Shown here: positions 52,326 through 63,479 of the stretch, piece by piece
How the letters are laid out: every line of letters begins with the position of its first letter
Position numbering within the stretch: the stretch's first letter is position 1
Origin: Skeletonema tropicum
Taxonomy: Eukaryota; Bacillariophyta; Thalassiosirophyceae; Thalassiosirales; Thalassiosiraceae
Assembly: GCA_037178625.1 (NCBI GenBank)
Contig: CM074141.1
Coordinates: 1,860,001 to 1,924,000, forward strand
Direction: 5' to 3'
DNA length: 64,000 nt
Translations under genes and position numbers: made by a program
Notes under the pieces: generated by a model
Told to the model about the DNA's origin: nothing
The model's input: the letters and a program-made list of their open reading frames with translations, nothing else
Database searches by the model: none

Positions 52326-55300
52326 TTATTCCTCCTTCTTGAACATGAGCAGCATTCGGTAAGAGATTGCAAATCCTCCAACTACATTGATAGTGCTGAC
52401 CGCTATTGCACAGCAAGCGAGCACATTTGTTGGGGAGCCAGATGGCTCACTTGCCATCAAGATACCACCCAAAATCACCACACCTGATAAACTGTTACTG
52501 GTGCTCATCAAAGGAGAGAATAGAGATGGCTCTACTGCCCAGATCAAGTAGAAGCCAAGGAATCCTGCCAGGATAAAGTATAGCAACTGGCTCACGAAAG
52601 AGATTGGGGCAAATAATCCCACGACGACAAAGAAGCATGCAAAGCAGATGATGGCAAAGAATTCTCCCACAGTTGCAAGGTCAAAGAGACGCCTCGAAAA
52701 AACCGAGGGTGCCTCGGGTGACTGAACGATGATCAAGTCTTCCTTCTTTGCCTCCTTCTTTTGGTTTGGAGACTTCGTGGGGATAGCCTTTGTCTGTGTC
52801 ACGCTTTTTGGAGGTGGCCACGTGATATTGCTGTCCAGTACAACCGTCATACCTCGAACGACAGGATCTTCCATATCAATTACAAACTTGTGCTTTTTGC
52901 AAAGCAAGTCCAGTAGATTTGCCATGTTGTTTGCATACATACTTGATGCCTGCCAAGACATTCTGCTTGATAGGTTATCGTATGCGACAATCGTGACACG
53001 TTGGTCATAAGTCCAGATAGCTCCCGGCTTGGTAAGCTGACAGTTACCGCCCGTAGAAGCTGCCAAATCTACAATGACACTTCCTGGACACATGTTATCC
53101 ACCGCATCTCTCATGATTAGCTTTGGTGCAGGAGCACCAGGGATGGCAGCAGTAGTGATGATGATCTGGCACTCTTTTGCCTGCTCTCTAAAAAGCTCCA
53201 TCTCCTTCATGTAGTACTCCTCACTCATGATACGAGAATAGCCCGTCCCTTCCATATCACCTTCTTCGTCTTCATCTTCTTCATCAAATTTTGGGACGAG
53301 GAACTCTGCACCCAGGCTCTCTACCTGCTCACGACACTCCAGGCGGGTATCGAATGCTCGTACGATGGCTCCCATATTCGAGGCAGTTGCTATGGCAGCG
53401 AGGCCTGCAACGCCAGCACCTATCACGAGTACTTTACATGCACCAAACGAACCAGCTGACGTGACTTCGCCGTTCATGAAGCGCTGGTAAATGTAGGCGG
53501 CTTCGATAACAGCTCGATATCCAGCAATCTTACTTTGCGAAGATAGTGTGTCCAAGTTTTGCGCTCTAGAGATTCGGGGGATTGCGTCCACTGCCAGTAA
53601 ATTTACTCCAGCCTCTCTCGCCATATTCATTATCAATTTTCCATTGTCTGTTTGTGGGCTGACAGGGGCAATCAAAGTCGATCCTGCCGTCATCATTTCT
53701 ATCTCATGCTTCAATCCCACAGGATGCATAATGGGCTCTCGTACCTTGATGACAACTCTGGCAGAGTCGTACACTTCTTTTGCAGAGTTGAGGATCTTGC
53801 ACCCTACTTCAGCGTATGCACCATCCAAAAATCCTCCGCCTAAACCCGCGTTAGTCTCCATTAAGACTTGTATGCCAGACTTCAACAATCGCTTGGCAAT
53901 ATCCGGCGCGACGGCAACTCTCGCCTCAAACTCGTCAGCTATTTCTCTCACCACTCCAACTTTGAGGAAAGCATTACTTTGAAGCTCAGATATTCGAGCG
54001 AGGAATGGATCAACACTTTTGACTCGTTGATGAGTCTTCCGCTTGGGTTTGGGAGCCTCGATATCTCTTGTAGTGCTATCTCCATTTCCCATGAACAAGC
54101 TGCTCGCCGGCGTAGAAACATGTCCACTGGGTTCATCAAGAAGACCGATGAGCTTTAATAAGCTCGTCTTTGCATCACCTAAGAACATCAAGTTGTTGTC
54201 ATTGACAAAGAGAGGATTGTCTACTCCAGCATAACCAACATTAAGAGACCTCTTCATGCAGATGGTATGTGTAGCCTTCCACACCTCTAAAACTGGCATT
54301 CCTGCGATTGGAGAGTCGACATCTGTCTGAGCTGCGGGATTTACAATATCATTTGCTCCTAGTACCAGAGCTACATCCGTGTCGGCAAAGTCTGCATTGA
54401 TATCATCGAGAGCAAAAGTTATGTCATAGGGAACCTTTGAAGTTTATTGTTTGAGGAAGGAGAGGATCTTGTCAGAAGCTGATGGATCATATTGCAAACA
54501 ATTTCATTCTGCCACTTACCTTTGCTTCTGCTAATAATACATTCATGTGTCCCGGCATCCTTCCCGCAACTGGATGGATCGCAAATAAAACATTGATATC
54601 TTTAGCACGTAGTTTACATGCAAGCTCAGCACATGCATGTTGTGCTTTCGCCACAGCCATGCCATAGCCTGGGACAATAATCACTTTTCTTGCGTTGGTT
54701 AAAAGTTCAAACACATCCCAGGCTGTAGCTTCTTTCACTGTCCCAACAACCTTTTCCGACTTTGCTTCAATGTTGCTACCACCACCTCCTCCATCCCCAA
54801 ACCCTCCTATCAAGACTTTTGAAATGCTCCGATTCATATTTTTGCACATGACTAATGTCAAGATGATACCAGAGCAGCAAATGAATGCTCCGCTAACTAC
54901 AAGAGCCTCATTAGACAGCATGAATCCAGCCGCACTTGTGGACATGCCGGAGAGAGCATTGAGGAATGATATTGATACAGGCATATCTCCTCCTCCAATT
55001 GCCATTACTGCTATAACACCATATACACTTGCAAGGACAGCGACAATGACAATGAACGTGATGCCTAGTACCCTATCATTCCAGTCTTGCCCTGCTGTAA
55101 AAGATAGTGTACCGAACAAGGCCATGGCGACGAAGAGCAACAAGGTGGTGATAGAACGATATGGAATGATTCTCGGTTTTGATGCAATAGTCCCGTGCAA
55201 CTTGAGACAAGCAATCATACTCCCCGTAAACGTCATCATACCTATAACAATCGATAATACCAACGCAATCGCTTGCACCCAAAGCATGGCATCAGTCTTC

Positions 55301-55738
55301 ACATCAATAAACTGCCCACCTCGTAACAAATTCTTGGCATTCGGATCGAGATAAAGCGCAATAGCCTCAAGAGCAGCAGCAAACCCTCCAAAGCCATTGT
55401 AGGCTCCCACCAGCTCTGGTAAACTGGTGATTTGTACCGATAATGCACTTGTCATCCCAAAAAGTATGCCAGGTGCCATTGACACGGCAATCAACCACCT
55501 TCCGTCATCGTAGGTGTATGCTTCATCTGCCCAGTATCCGGCTACGAGTGCTGTCATGCCGGTCATACCGAATATCATGCCCAGCTTTGATGTGGCGACC
55601 TTGGATAGCTTCATTAGGCAGAGGATGAAGCATGTCAAGCCTACGACGACGAATTGTGTCGAGCCATGCCTTGTCTACGTAGTAAGGATCATTTGTCCTG
55701 TCTATCCAAACCTCTGCTTCGTTGATGCCGTCTTCCAT
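52326..55738 (-). CDS. Proton-translocating NAD(P) transhydrogenase, beta-alpha fusion
   Basis: Exons: 55738-54520 and 54434-52326, intron 54435-54519 (85 nt, GTAAGT to TTCAAAG, phase 0). ATG at 55738 ([11 protein letters not shown]) follows an A-rich leader. One base must be skipped near 55654 to join it to the membrane part ([13 protein letters not shown]). The beta half comes first: membrane helices, then the NADP-binding domain III ([34 protein letters not shown]). The alpha half follows: [27 protein letters not shown], the NAD site [11 protein letters not shown], then four hydrophobic segments. About 1,108 residues, normal for the family. The enzyme moves hydride between NADH and NADP coupled to protons. 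Beta-alpha order is that of several protists; animal NNT is alpha-beta. No clear transit peptide, so the membrane is unknown. Confidence 0.9.
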
Positions 55739-56226
55739 TTTTTTGTGTTTCGTGTTGTGTTGTGTGCGTATGTTTCTTATTCTTTTAATCAATTTCTATT
55801 ACACTACTTTATTATCTTTATCGAGATTTGTTTTGTGTGCATTGGGATGCTTTCATCATCACATCACTTTCACGCCACTTCATTGCTTGGCTTCATTCAT
55901 CGCTGGCCGGCGTTCGGGTCGGTGTCTCGGGTGTCGGGTGGTAGGTGATCGTGTTCGGTTCTCATTTTGTAGGCCCATGAACAACTCATTGATGACCCAC
56001 GATACTGAACCATTTGACTCGATTGCACCAAGTTGAAGGCATGTTGAAGATCTTCTGTGGCACCAAAATGGAAACGACTGCGATGATGGCTATCGTATCG
56101 TAGCTTTTGAAAAGCCCCCGCCCTAAGTACCGCCTTTACTCTCGGCAAGTAGACATCAGTGGTTGACAACCAACACGGTAGAAATATAGAGTGCAGTGGC
56201 GGTGAATCTTATTATATATAATCAAG
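55739..56226. promoter_or_regulatory. Divergent promoter region
   Basis: About 490 bp between the transhydrogenase start and the plastid-protein gene start, which diverge. Nothing specific seen. Confidence 0.35.
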
Positions 56227-57275
56227 ATGAAATTCGCAACAAAAACTTTGCTCCTCTCAAACACGCTAAGTGCAGCGGTAGCATTCGCTCCACCACCCCG
56301 GCCATTACAACACAACAATCCATCCTCCTCCTCCTCCTCCTCCCAACAACATCAACTCCTCCCCGATCCATCCACCCTTGAATCCGCCACCCTCCTCACA
56401 TCCGATGCCGTCGACATGGTCGTTTCTGGTCTCGGCTCACTCGCTCTGTTGGGATCGGTCGGATATGGTGTCATGACGGGAATGAATGATGAGGATTGGG
56501 ATTATGAATACAAGGCGGGGAATGAGGAGGCCATGACCAAGTATGGGGATGGTGCTCCGGATTTGGCGATTCTTGGGGTTAGTCCCAAGGAGGTTGCGGA
56601 GGATATGGCCAAGGTGGGTTACATATATATGATGATGATTTGTGCATGTGCATTCAATGGTTGTATTATGATGTAGGCTTTTTGCTTATTTATTTGAATT
56701 CATGAACTTGATTGTTGAGTTCATCTACGATTGTATTGATACTTTATGCTTTCAACTGTATTGTCAAATCTCTCACCCACACAAAACACACATGTCACTC
56801 TCTCACACCTTATTATATCATCCTCTCTCAGGGACCACAAGAAGTCACAGAAGCACAAAAATCATTCTTTGGCAAAAAAGATGAAGAAGAAGGAGGAGTC
56901 ACACCAGCACAAAAGTCATTCTTTGGCAAAGACAAAGCAGCAATCAAAAAACCCAAACCAGCAGCAAAAGTTCCTGTAGTAGCACCCAAGACAAGTGATG
57001 CAGTCCTAAAAGCTACCGAGGTGGCAAAAGATGAAGTGAAAAAGAAGGGAGTGGAAGAGACTAAGCAAAAGATGAATTCCAAGTCAACTGCTTCTACTCC
57101 TACTGCTATACCTGATCCAGAAGATCCACCCATATCGGATGACCCAGAGATAATTCAGGAAGAAAAGGGGACAAAACGAAAGTTGGTCAAGGGAGCTACA
57201 TTGATTTTTGCTGCGGGTGCGGTAGCGGTGGCGAGGAATGTTGTCAAGGCTTGGATTGGTCGGGGTATGTTGTAA
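56227..57275 (+). CDS. Candidate plastid-targeted protein with repeated AQKSFFGK motif
   Basis: Exon 1 56227-56613, intron 56614-56831 (GTGGGT to CTCTCAG, 218 nt, phase 0), exon 2 56832-57275; 276 residues. The N terminus MKFATKTLLLSNTLSAAVAF with AFAPPP is a signal peptide ending in an ASAFAP-like junction with the Phe required for import into diatom complex plastids. A Ser/Gln-rich stretch and a hydrophobic segment (VVSGLGSLALLGSVGYGVM) follow, then two copies of the motif (EAQKSFFGKK and PAQKSFFGKD), a Lys/Ala/Pro-rich linker and a final hydrophobic helix (ATLIFAAGAVAVARNVV). It may be a thylakoid or envelope membrane protein. The family is not recognised. Confidence 0.75.
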
Positions 57276-57790
57276 ATCAAAAAAGTGTGTTGGCGATGTA
57301 TAAGTAAGTAACGGTCCATGAGTCCAAGAGAGGAGAAGCGAAGGATGAAGCGAACGACTATGGAAGTAGATTATATAGTGGGTAGAAAAAATGGATTGAG
57401 TTTCAATTCATATCGATTGGAATTGGAGTACATTATAGATCGAGTGAGTGAGGGATCTGGGGAATATTCCATTTTGTACTCTAAGTGGAGGGAAGGAGGG
57501 GTTCAAAAAAATGAATCGTTCATATTTGCTGTTTGTAAAGAATTAGGGGCATCTCTCTTCAAGTCGGGGCGTATTTTTTTGCTAGATTTTTGATGAAGAA
57601 TTATTACATGATTAAATACTTGAAGAAGAGAGAATTAAGAGAGTATTAGTTTGGACGATTTAACTCTAGTTGCTTTGTGTTTTCGAGAGATCCCAACCAG
57701 TTTTGGAGTCAAGATTCCATGTTGGAGGGACTACTGGCACATCGACGATTGGGCTGGCTCATCGCCCCCAACTGCACACACACTATTCAA
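57276..57790. other. Intergenic, nothing recognised
   Basis: Downstream of the plastid-protein gene. A 91-residue frame at 57318-57593 has no motif and is not called. Confidence 0.4.
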
Positions 57791-58367
57791 TTTCGGGCTT
57801 AATTTGAGCATCCTTCACAAGTACTGCATAGTTTGACCTGAGCTCCATGCCTCTTGCACAACCCTCCACGAGAAATTCATTTGTGCAGAGAGAGCCTCTC
57901 TCCTGCTCATGCATAGTTTTCTTCTTTGCCCCATACATTCCTATATTGTAAACTCCTCCTCTCTGGACTTGCTTCGAGCATCGTTTGACTGCACCTCCAT
58001 GGCTCTTGCACTCGCCTCATTGTGCTGAACAGTGTTTGATAATCCATCACCCCTGTGCCCCATGCTTCATGCACACCCCTCATTCTATAGCCCTGTAGCA
58101 TGTTCATCCACTGCTGCTGCCCAACATGAAAAAACTGTTACGCTGTCATCCCGCTACCACTACCAATCGACAAACTGACACTTGTTGTTGTGGTTGTCGA
58201 TGTGTACGCCCATCAGCGTTTTGTTTGACCTTCGCTCCATGCCTCATGCACACTCCTCCACTGAGAACTTCATTTGTACACCCTTCTCTGCTGCATCCTT
58301 TGACCTTTCTCTTTTCAACGTGCTTGATGCACAATCCTCCTTGCTCAACTCGATTTATATTTATCAA
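57790..58367 (-). pseudogene. Decayed cysteine-repeat gene
   Basis: Minus-strand fragments of the C-x4-C-x9-C-x2-H family run through this stretch with many frame changes. At 58146-58367 the reading CSREGCTNEVLSGGVCMRHG is a complete repeat next to a partial one (EQGGLCIKH). Further 3' (58080-57790) only shreds remain, such as GTGTGCATGAAGCATGGGGC and GTCAAACTATGCAGTA. It is the sixth trace of the family in the window. Confidence 0.8.
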
Positions 58368-58574
58368 TTATCAACAGAGCAAAAATCAGTGTAAAAAGAG
58401 AGGTAAAAAAGGATAACCTCGTTTCATGCCCAACTCCCGACTCCCGCCACAATAGACGTCACTGGCTAGCTGGGCGGGCTCGCTAGCTGGCGGGTTATTA
58501 TTACTGTTACAATACACATTTTTTTACGGTAATTATTGTATTTTATTACAATACACCTTGTAGGTGGTTGCAAT

Positions 58575-59228
58575 ATGATGATGATGCCCCCCTTCAGAAT
58601 TGCCGTCATTGTAGCAGCATTATTTACCAGCACCACCTTTACCAATGCCTTTTCTCTTCTACATCATGCGAGACGACAAATAAAGTTCCTCCATCATTCA
58701 GCATGCAACTCATCCATGCAACCAATAGATGAATTGGCAGATGATGATCTCGTCGCTTTACCCTTCGATGGCTACATCACAAAAATATCATCATCATCCC
58801 ATGATGACGAAACAGAAGCAAATTTTAAATTGCGACTATGTGTCATAAGAAATCAGCAATATATATACCCACTAATACGGCATGAAGATGATGTGGAAAC
58901 AGATTTATTTCTAGATCCAAGATATATCGAGAAACAAATAGATTTGAAAGATATACTGCAATGGTGGAATGGAAGCACTATGAACGAGTCTAACAATAAC
59001 GATGGAAAAGAAATGAGTGAATTGCAGTATTATGGAGTCGGTTGGTACGGTCAACGCCCCGTGCCATCGTTAGGCGGGGGACCGGGGTACGGTGCCGAAG
59101 CGGATGAAGTTTGGAGTATTGATGAAGATGTGTTGGAGCAACTTTTGAGTGAGGATGGGGTGGATCTGCCTGTGATTGATGTAGGTATGGCTCACGGGGA
59201 GAAGGCTCGCGGGGGGGCTTTATTTTGA
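58575..59228 (+). CDS. Candidate plastid-targeted or secreted protein, function unknown
   Basis: 217 residues from ATG 58575, the first of four consecutive ATG codons. The N terminus MMMMPPFRIAVIVAALFTST leads into TFTNAFSLLHHARR: a signal peptide with a Phe after the cleavage site and a basic stretch behind it, the pattern of diatom plastid preproteins. The mature part is acidic, with LVALPFDGYITKI, LDPRYIEKQIDLKDILQWW and a Gly-rich GVGWYGQRPVPSLGGGPGYG segment. A protein of this kind is not recognised. No intron is needed. The stop is at 59226-59228. Confidence 0.65.
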   Translation: MMMMPPFRIAVIVAALFTSTTFTNAFSLLHHARRQIKFLHHSACNSSMQPIDELADDDLVALPFDGYITKISSSSHDDETEANFKLRLCVIRNQQYIYPLIRHEDDVETDLFLDPRYIEKQIDLKDILQWWNGSTMNESNNNDGKEMSELQYYGVGWYGQRPVPSLGGGPGYGAEADEVWSIDEDVLEQLLSEDGVDLPVIDVGMAHGEKARGGALF

Positions 59229-59991
59229 GGGAGAGATGGTTGAGCCAGTATGGAATAACCTTTGGTGATCATGCAAAAAGAAAGCTTGCGAGAATGATCT
59301 TACGATGGGCAGCTGTCAGTAAAGAAGCTGATACAGGCATAAGTAGTAGCTGACTGTTGTATGTCACAACGATGAGGTAAATCCATGTATTTTCTCTCTA
59401 GAGACTGTAGAAGAGTAGGAATCGGTGCATCTCCAGAGGAAAAGCTGCAACATCTGCTCTTCTCTTCAGCCCTCTTTGTCCTGGTGCTGCCCGGTGCATT
59501 TGTTTTTGAACAATCTGCATGAATACTGCATGATGTCTTATGTCTTGTGACATTCGAACCAACGTCTGATGTGACATTCTCTTTTCATTCCTACCGAGTG
59601 CTTTCTTGAACCACTGTGCCAAAAGTTTCAAGTGTCATGTCTACCACATTTCAACTCTATATATATCAATCAGACATGAAAATGGAAGATACGATACAAA
59701 TAGTGACTTTCACTCGATGCTATCTATCATTATTCTTTGTTCAACTACATAGTGCAATTGGTCTCAATTTCTAGTCATGAATCAAAGCCAAATAACTGCA
59801 AAAAATATGTACTTCCTCGCTTGTCACTTTACTTCTTGATACATTGATATAGAACGGTATGAAAGCTGGGCTGGGATGTAGCTATGCTCGCTCAGAGCTT
59901 GTTAGAATGCCACACCATCCCCCGAATTCATCGCAAAGGCATCCCAAATCGCGAGGTGGGGAGGGACCCACGAAGCGCTCAAATCGAAATC
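59229..59991. other. Intergenic, nothing recognised
   Basis: About 760 bp, no gene or clear repeat. Confidence 0.4.
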
Positions 59992-61246
59992 TATTGTCGT
60001 TCTCACGCGACTGCGGTTCGAAAATATTTTTGAAATGTTTTTTTAGAGGTCGTCTTTTTGAAGTAATTTTTGAGCACTTTTGTGAAAAACACCTCTTCCG
60101 TCATTCGTACTTTAGTCGTGGTGAGTGTATCCATTCGACCAGGGCATCGTTGGATAGGGAATGATCGACCGCTTTGTGTTGCCGCCTCAAATCGAATCTA
60201 ATTCTCTTTTTTCTTATCATATTTAGGCAGCTATGTGAACCTATTTTGTCAAGGTTCTTGACTGTGGACGGACCACGCGCTAGTAGATTGGGACGACTCG
60301 CGAGTATGGTAATGGTAGCTCGCAAACATTGCACACCATACTATCTTACTATGCAGACACTTCACACTTCGTTTCTCTGTTGCTGCCATGTTTCTTGGTC
60401 TTGGAAGATGACCAACTATTGATATCATATCATATCTCCTTTATTCAAGTTTCCGCTCGAATAGCCAGAGCTTCGCGGTGGATCGCTCAGCCTTAGCTAG
60501 CCATACCAGACGCACAGAAGAAGGTAATATGAGTGGATACAAATCAGATGCCTCTCTAGTTGACGGAGAAGGACAAGCGACTCTACATCTACTCTATCTT
60601 ACATATATATATATATATACATATCGCATTCGTCAACTGTAAATTTCTTCTATGTAATAGTATTATTTACAGCATGCTAATGCTTAGCTATATTTGTTCA
60701 CCATATCAATAGCTCCTGACTGTTGTGCTGCGAGAAATATATGAGTGAGGAAGTAGTAGCCTGACATTTTCAGGGTGAAAGGGGTCAATTTGAGAGTCGG
60801 GCGCCAGATAATGGCGACAAAAATGTGGCAGATTGGTAGCTGAGAGCAACTTCGAATTTCTTCAAGTAAGAACGAACACGCCCAGGGAAGTTCATCGCAC
60901 CATTCCGATTGATCAGAGCACTATTTTGGGCTGCAAACTCCTCTGCATCGACATCGACGCCCGAAACACAGAAAGCAACAGATATCAGCGCTGTGTGCTG
61001 TCTGGGCTGTCTGAAATGAAGTGAAAAAAAAGAGAATTAGATTCGATTCGAGGCGGCAGTCTTATATAGTCGATCATTCCCTATCCAACGATGCCTTAGT
61101 CGAATGGATGCACCCACCGTAGCCGAAGCAGTAGGGCGGAGAGTGATGATTTTCACAAAAGTGCTCAAAAATGACTTCAAGAAGACGTCCTCTAAAAAAA
61201 ACATTTCAAAAATATTTTCGAACCGCGTCGCGTGAGAACGACAATA
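59992..61246. mobile_element. Foldback element 1: ~220-bp inverted arms around 0.8 kb
   Basis: The left arm 59992-60212 is the imperfect reverse complement of the right arm 61024-61246. Shared words include TATTGTCGTTCTCACGCGAC, GGTTCGAAAATATTTTTGAA, TGAGCACTTTTGTGAAAA and GCATCGTTGGATAGGGAATG. The 810-bp middle has an (AT)8 run and no gene. No target duplication was fixed. Confidence 0.85.
60603..60619. repeat. (AT)8 microsatellite
   Basis: Eight AT units plus A, inside the spacer of foldback element 1. Confidence 0.95.
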
Positions 61247-61253
61247 TCTATCT

Positions 61254-63479
61254 GGAGGATTATGGATCGGGGGCGCCTAGCCCCCTTTTATTCCCTTTTT
61301 GCCCCCTTTTTCAGCGGGCGACAAATCGCCCGCGGGCGAAACTTCAAACGGGCGGATTGGGTTGTGATATATCACAACCCGTTTAGTGATAAATCACAAT
61401 ATCACAACGCGGGTTGTGATATTTCCCACTACACCAAACACCCGCCTATCATGTTAGATGATGTAGACGATAGCCATTGCTCTTGGTGGCTTTGAAAGGG
61501 CGGCGGTCCTCTTGTAGTATTGGGAAGGTAACTGGCTTCCCTGCTGCGTCGGGACGGCGATGTGTGGGCGCTTCTTCATCGTGCGTTGAGTTTTCAAATT
61601 GGCGATTTCGTCGGACCCACAGCAGCATAGACACAACATCATGGTGCCGCCGCGTCATCTAGAGCTGCTGTTATGTTTGTCTCCGCCACAATTATCATTA
61701 TGCACGATAAAATGGCGGCGTCCTTCTTTGGCAGAGATGACTCTTTTGGATCATTTCAGGGCGAAGATGGGACCATTTGAAGAAGCATAACAACATGACT
61801 CCGCGGAAGAACCCACCGTCCAAAAATGATATTCCCAAGGGAAAATTAGCAGGTTACTGGCATCAAACTTGTCGGCACACAGAATATGGCAGTCTCGTGC
61901 TGTACTACGTTGTTATGACTTCGAATCTTTTCTACGAAGCTCAGACGAAAAGGCACGCACCGAAGATTGTTACTCAGAATGAGGCAGATGGCAAAATTTG
62001 TGCTTGGTTTCATTTTGATTCCGTAAAAGTCCGACCTTATCGAGCAAACAAATCAGGCAAAAGAACTGCTGAAGAAAGACGCCAAAAGTGGTGTGGCGCT
62101 GTCAACGAAACTGCAAGATTTACGGGACACAAGAACTCAGTACAGATCATTTTCTAAGAAGGAATTCTGCAAGGAAATGCATGAGAGGCAACGACAACTA
62201 GAAAGCCATTTTGACAAGGGTTCCGCAACAAGGAAGGAAGAGAGATGCACGATAGCCATGTTAATGAACCGAGGAGATTGTGCATAAACGATGTAGAGAT
62301 AAACCTGCTAAGTGAAGAAATGGACAGCATGTGGACGCCCACGCAAGAAGAATGGGAGGAGAAGATTAACAAGCTCGCTGCAACTATTAAGCTAAAAACA
62401 ATCAATTTCAGCCATGTATTTAATAAAAGAAAGAGACACTCCAATGGTCTAGTTAGTTTACTGTAATTCATTCATCAATTTCTGCTGTTGCAATTCTTTT
62501 ACTGCTATTTTCAATCCTGCAACTTTGTTAAAAAAGGCTTCATCCAGTTGATCATTAAAAGCAGCAAGCACTTTCTATGCATGAGATTCCGCTTCTTGAA
62601 GTGTCATGCAGTATCTTCACTGGTCAAATTCTCCCATCTATCACAGCCAACGCAGTAGTAGCGGCTGACGATTTCTCTTGTTCAGTTGCAAATGTTTCAT
62701 CCAGAAGGCGTGCCTCATCAGTTGCAATGATCTCTTTACGTCTCGATCTCTTGATGTTTGCTACGATAGTGTATTCTCTGCCGCTCTCAATTAACCTTCT
62801 GTGTCTTCGAGGCCGGCTTTCATTTCCACAACTTCAACGAGCGCACAATCCGCAGATGCTGTTTTTTTTTGCTTTTACTCCTATCTCGCTCGGTTTATTG
62901 TCAAGAAAAGAAAAGTGGCTATCTCCACCAAAGAAGGACGCCGCCATTTTATCGTGCATAATGATAATTGTGGCGGAAACAAACATAATAGCAGTTAGAT
63001 GATGCGGCGGCCACCATGATGTTGTGTCTACACTGCTGTGGGGCCGACGAAATCGCCAATTTGAAAACTCAACGCACGATAAAGAAGCGCCCACAAATCG
63101 CCGTCCCGACGCAGCAGGGCAGCCAGTTACCTTCCCAATACTCAAGAGGACCGCAGAACGTTTCAATTATCCATGGCTATCGTCTAACTAGATATCATTA
63201 TCAATTATCATCGATATGATAGGCGGGTGGTTTGGTGTTTGGGTATTGTATTGTAGTGGGAAATAATATCACAACCCGCGTTGTGATTTTTTGTGATATC
63301 ACAACGCGGGTTGTGATATCACAACGCGGGTTGTGATTTATCACAAAACGGGCGGTTTCGTTGTGATATATCACAACACGTGTTGTGATTTCTCAACGCG
63401 CGGGCGATTTGTCGCCCTCTGAAAAAGGGGGCAAAAAGGGAATAAAAGGGGGCTGGGCGCCCCCGATCCATAATCCTCC
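61254..63479. mobile_element. Foldback element 2: ~490-560 bp inverted arms with subterminal TTGTGATATCACAA motifs
   Basis: The left arm is 61254-61740 and the right arm 62917-63479. They begin GGAGGATTATGGATCGGGGG and share TTTTATTCCCTTTTTGCCCC, then clusters of TTGTGATATCACAA with GCGGG, then a gene-like 250-bp part containing ATGGCGGCGTCCTTCTTTGG. The arms differ by small gaps and by the number of the palindromic motifs. The 1.18-kb centre holds decayed coding remnants. It sits only 7 bp from foldback element 1. Confidence 0.88.
61777..62466 (+). pseudogene. Decayed coding remnant inside foldback element 2
   Basis: Three overlapping frames, none complete, look coding in turn: GKLAGYWHQTCRHTEYGSLV, then KLQDLRDTRTQYRSFSKKEF, then TPTQEEWEEKINKLAATIK. 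The charged, coiled-coil-like composition changes frame at about 62090 and 62250. Could be a broken transposase or a captured host gene fragment; no family recognised. Confidence 0.35.

Noticed and set aside
54695..55354. 219-residue plus-strand frame
   Set aside because: Antisense of the transhydrogenase membrane region.
57318..57593. 91-residue open frame after the plastid-protein gene
   Set aside because: No motif, no coding bias visible, lies in a probable 3' UTR.
63290..63345. Direct repeats with spacers resembling a tiny CRISPR array
   Set aside because: The units are palindromic subterminal motifs of a foldback element, spacers are nearly absent, and the genome is eukaryotic.
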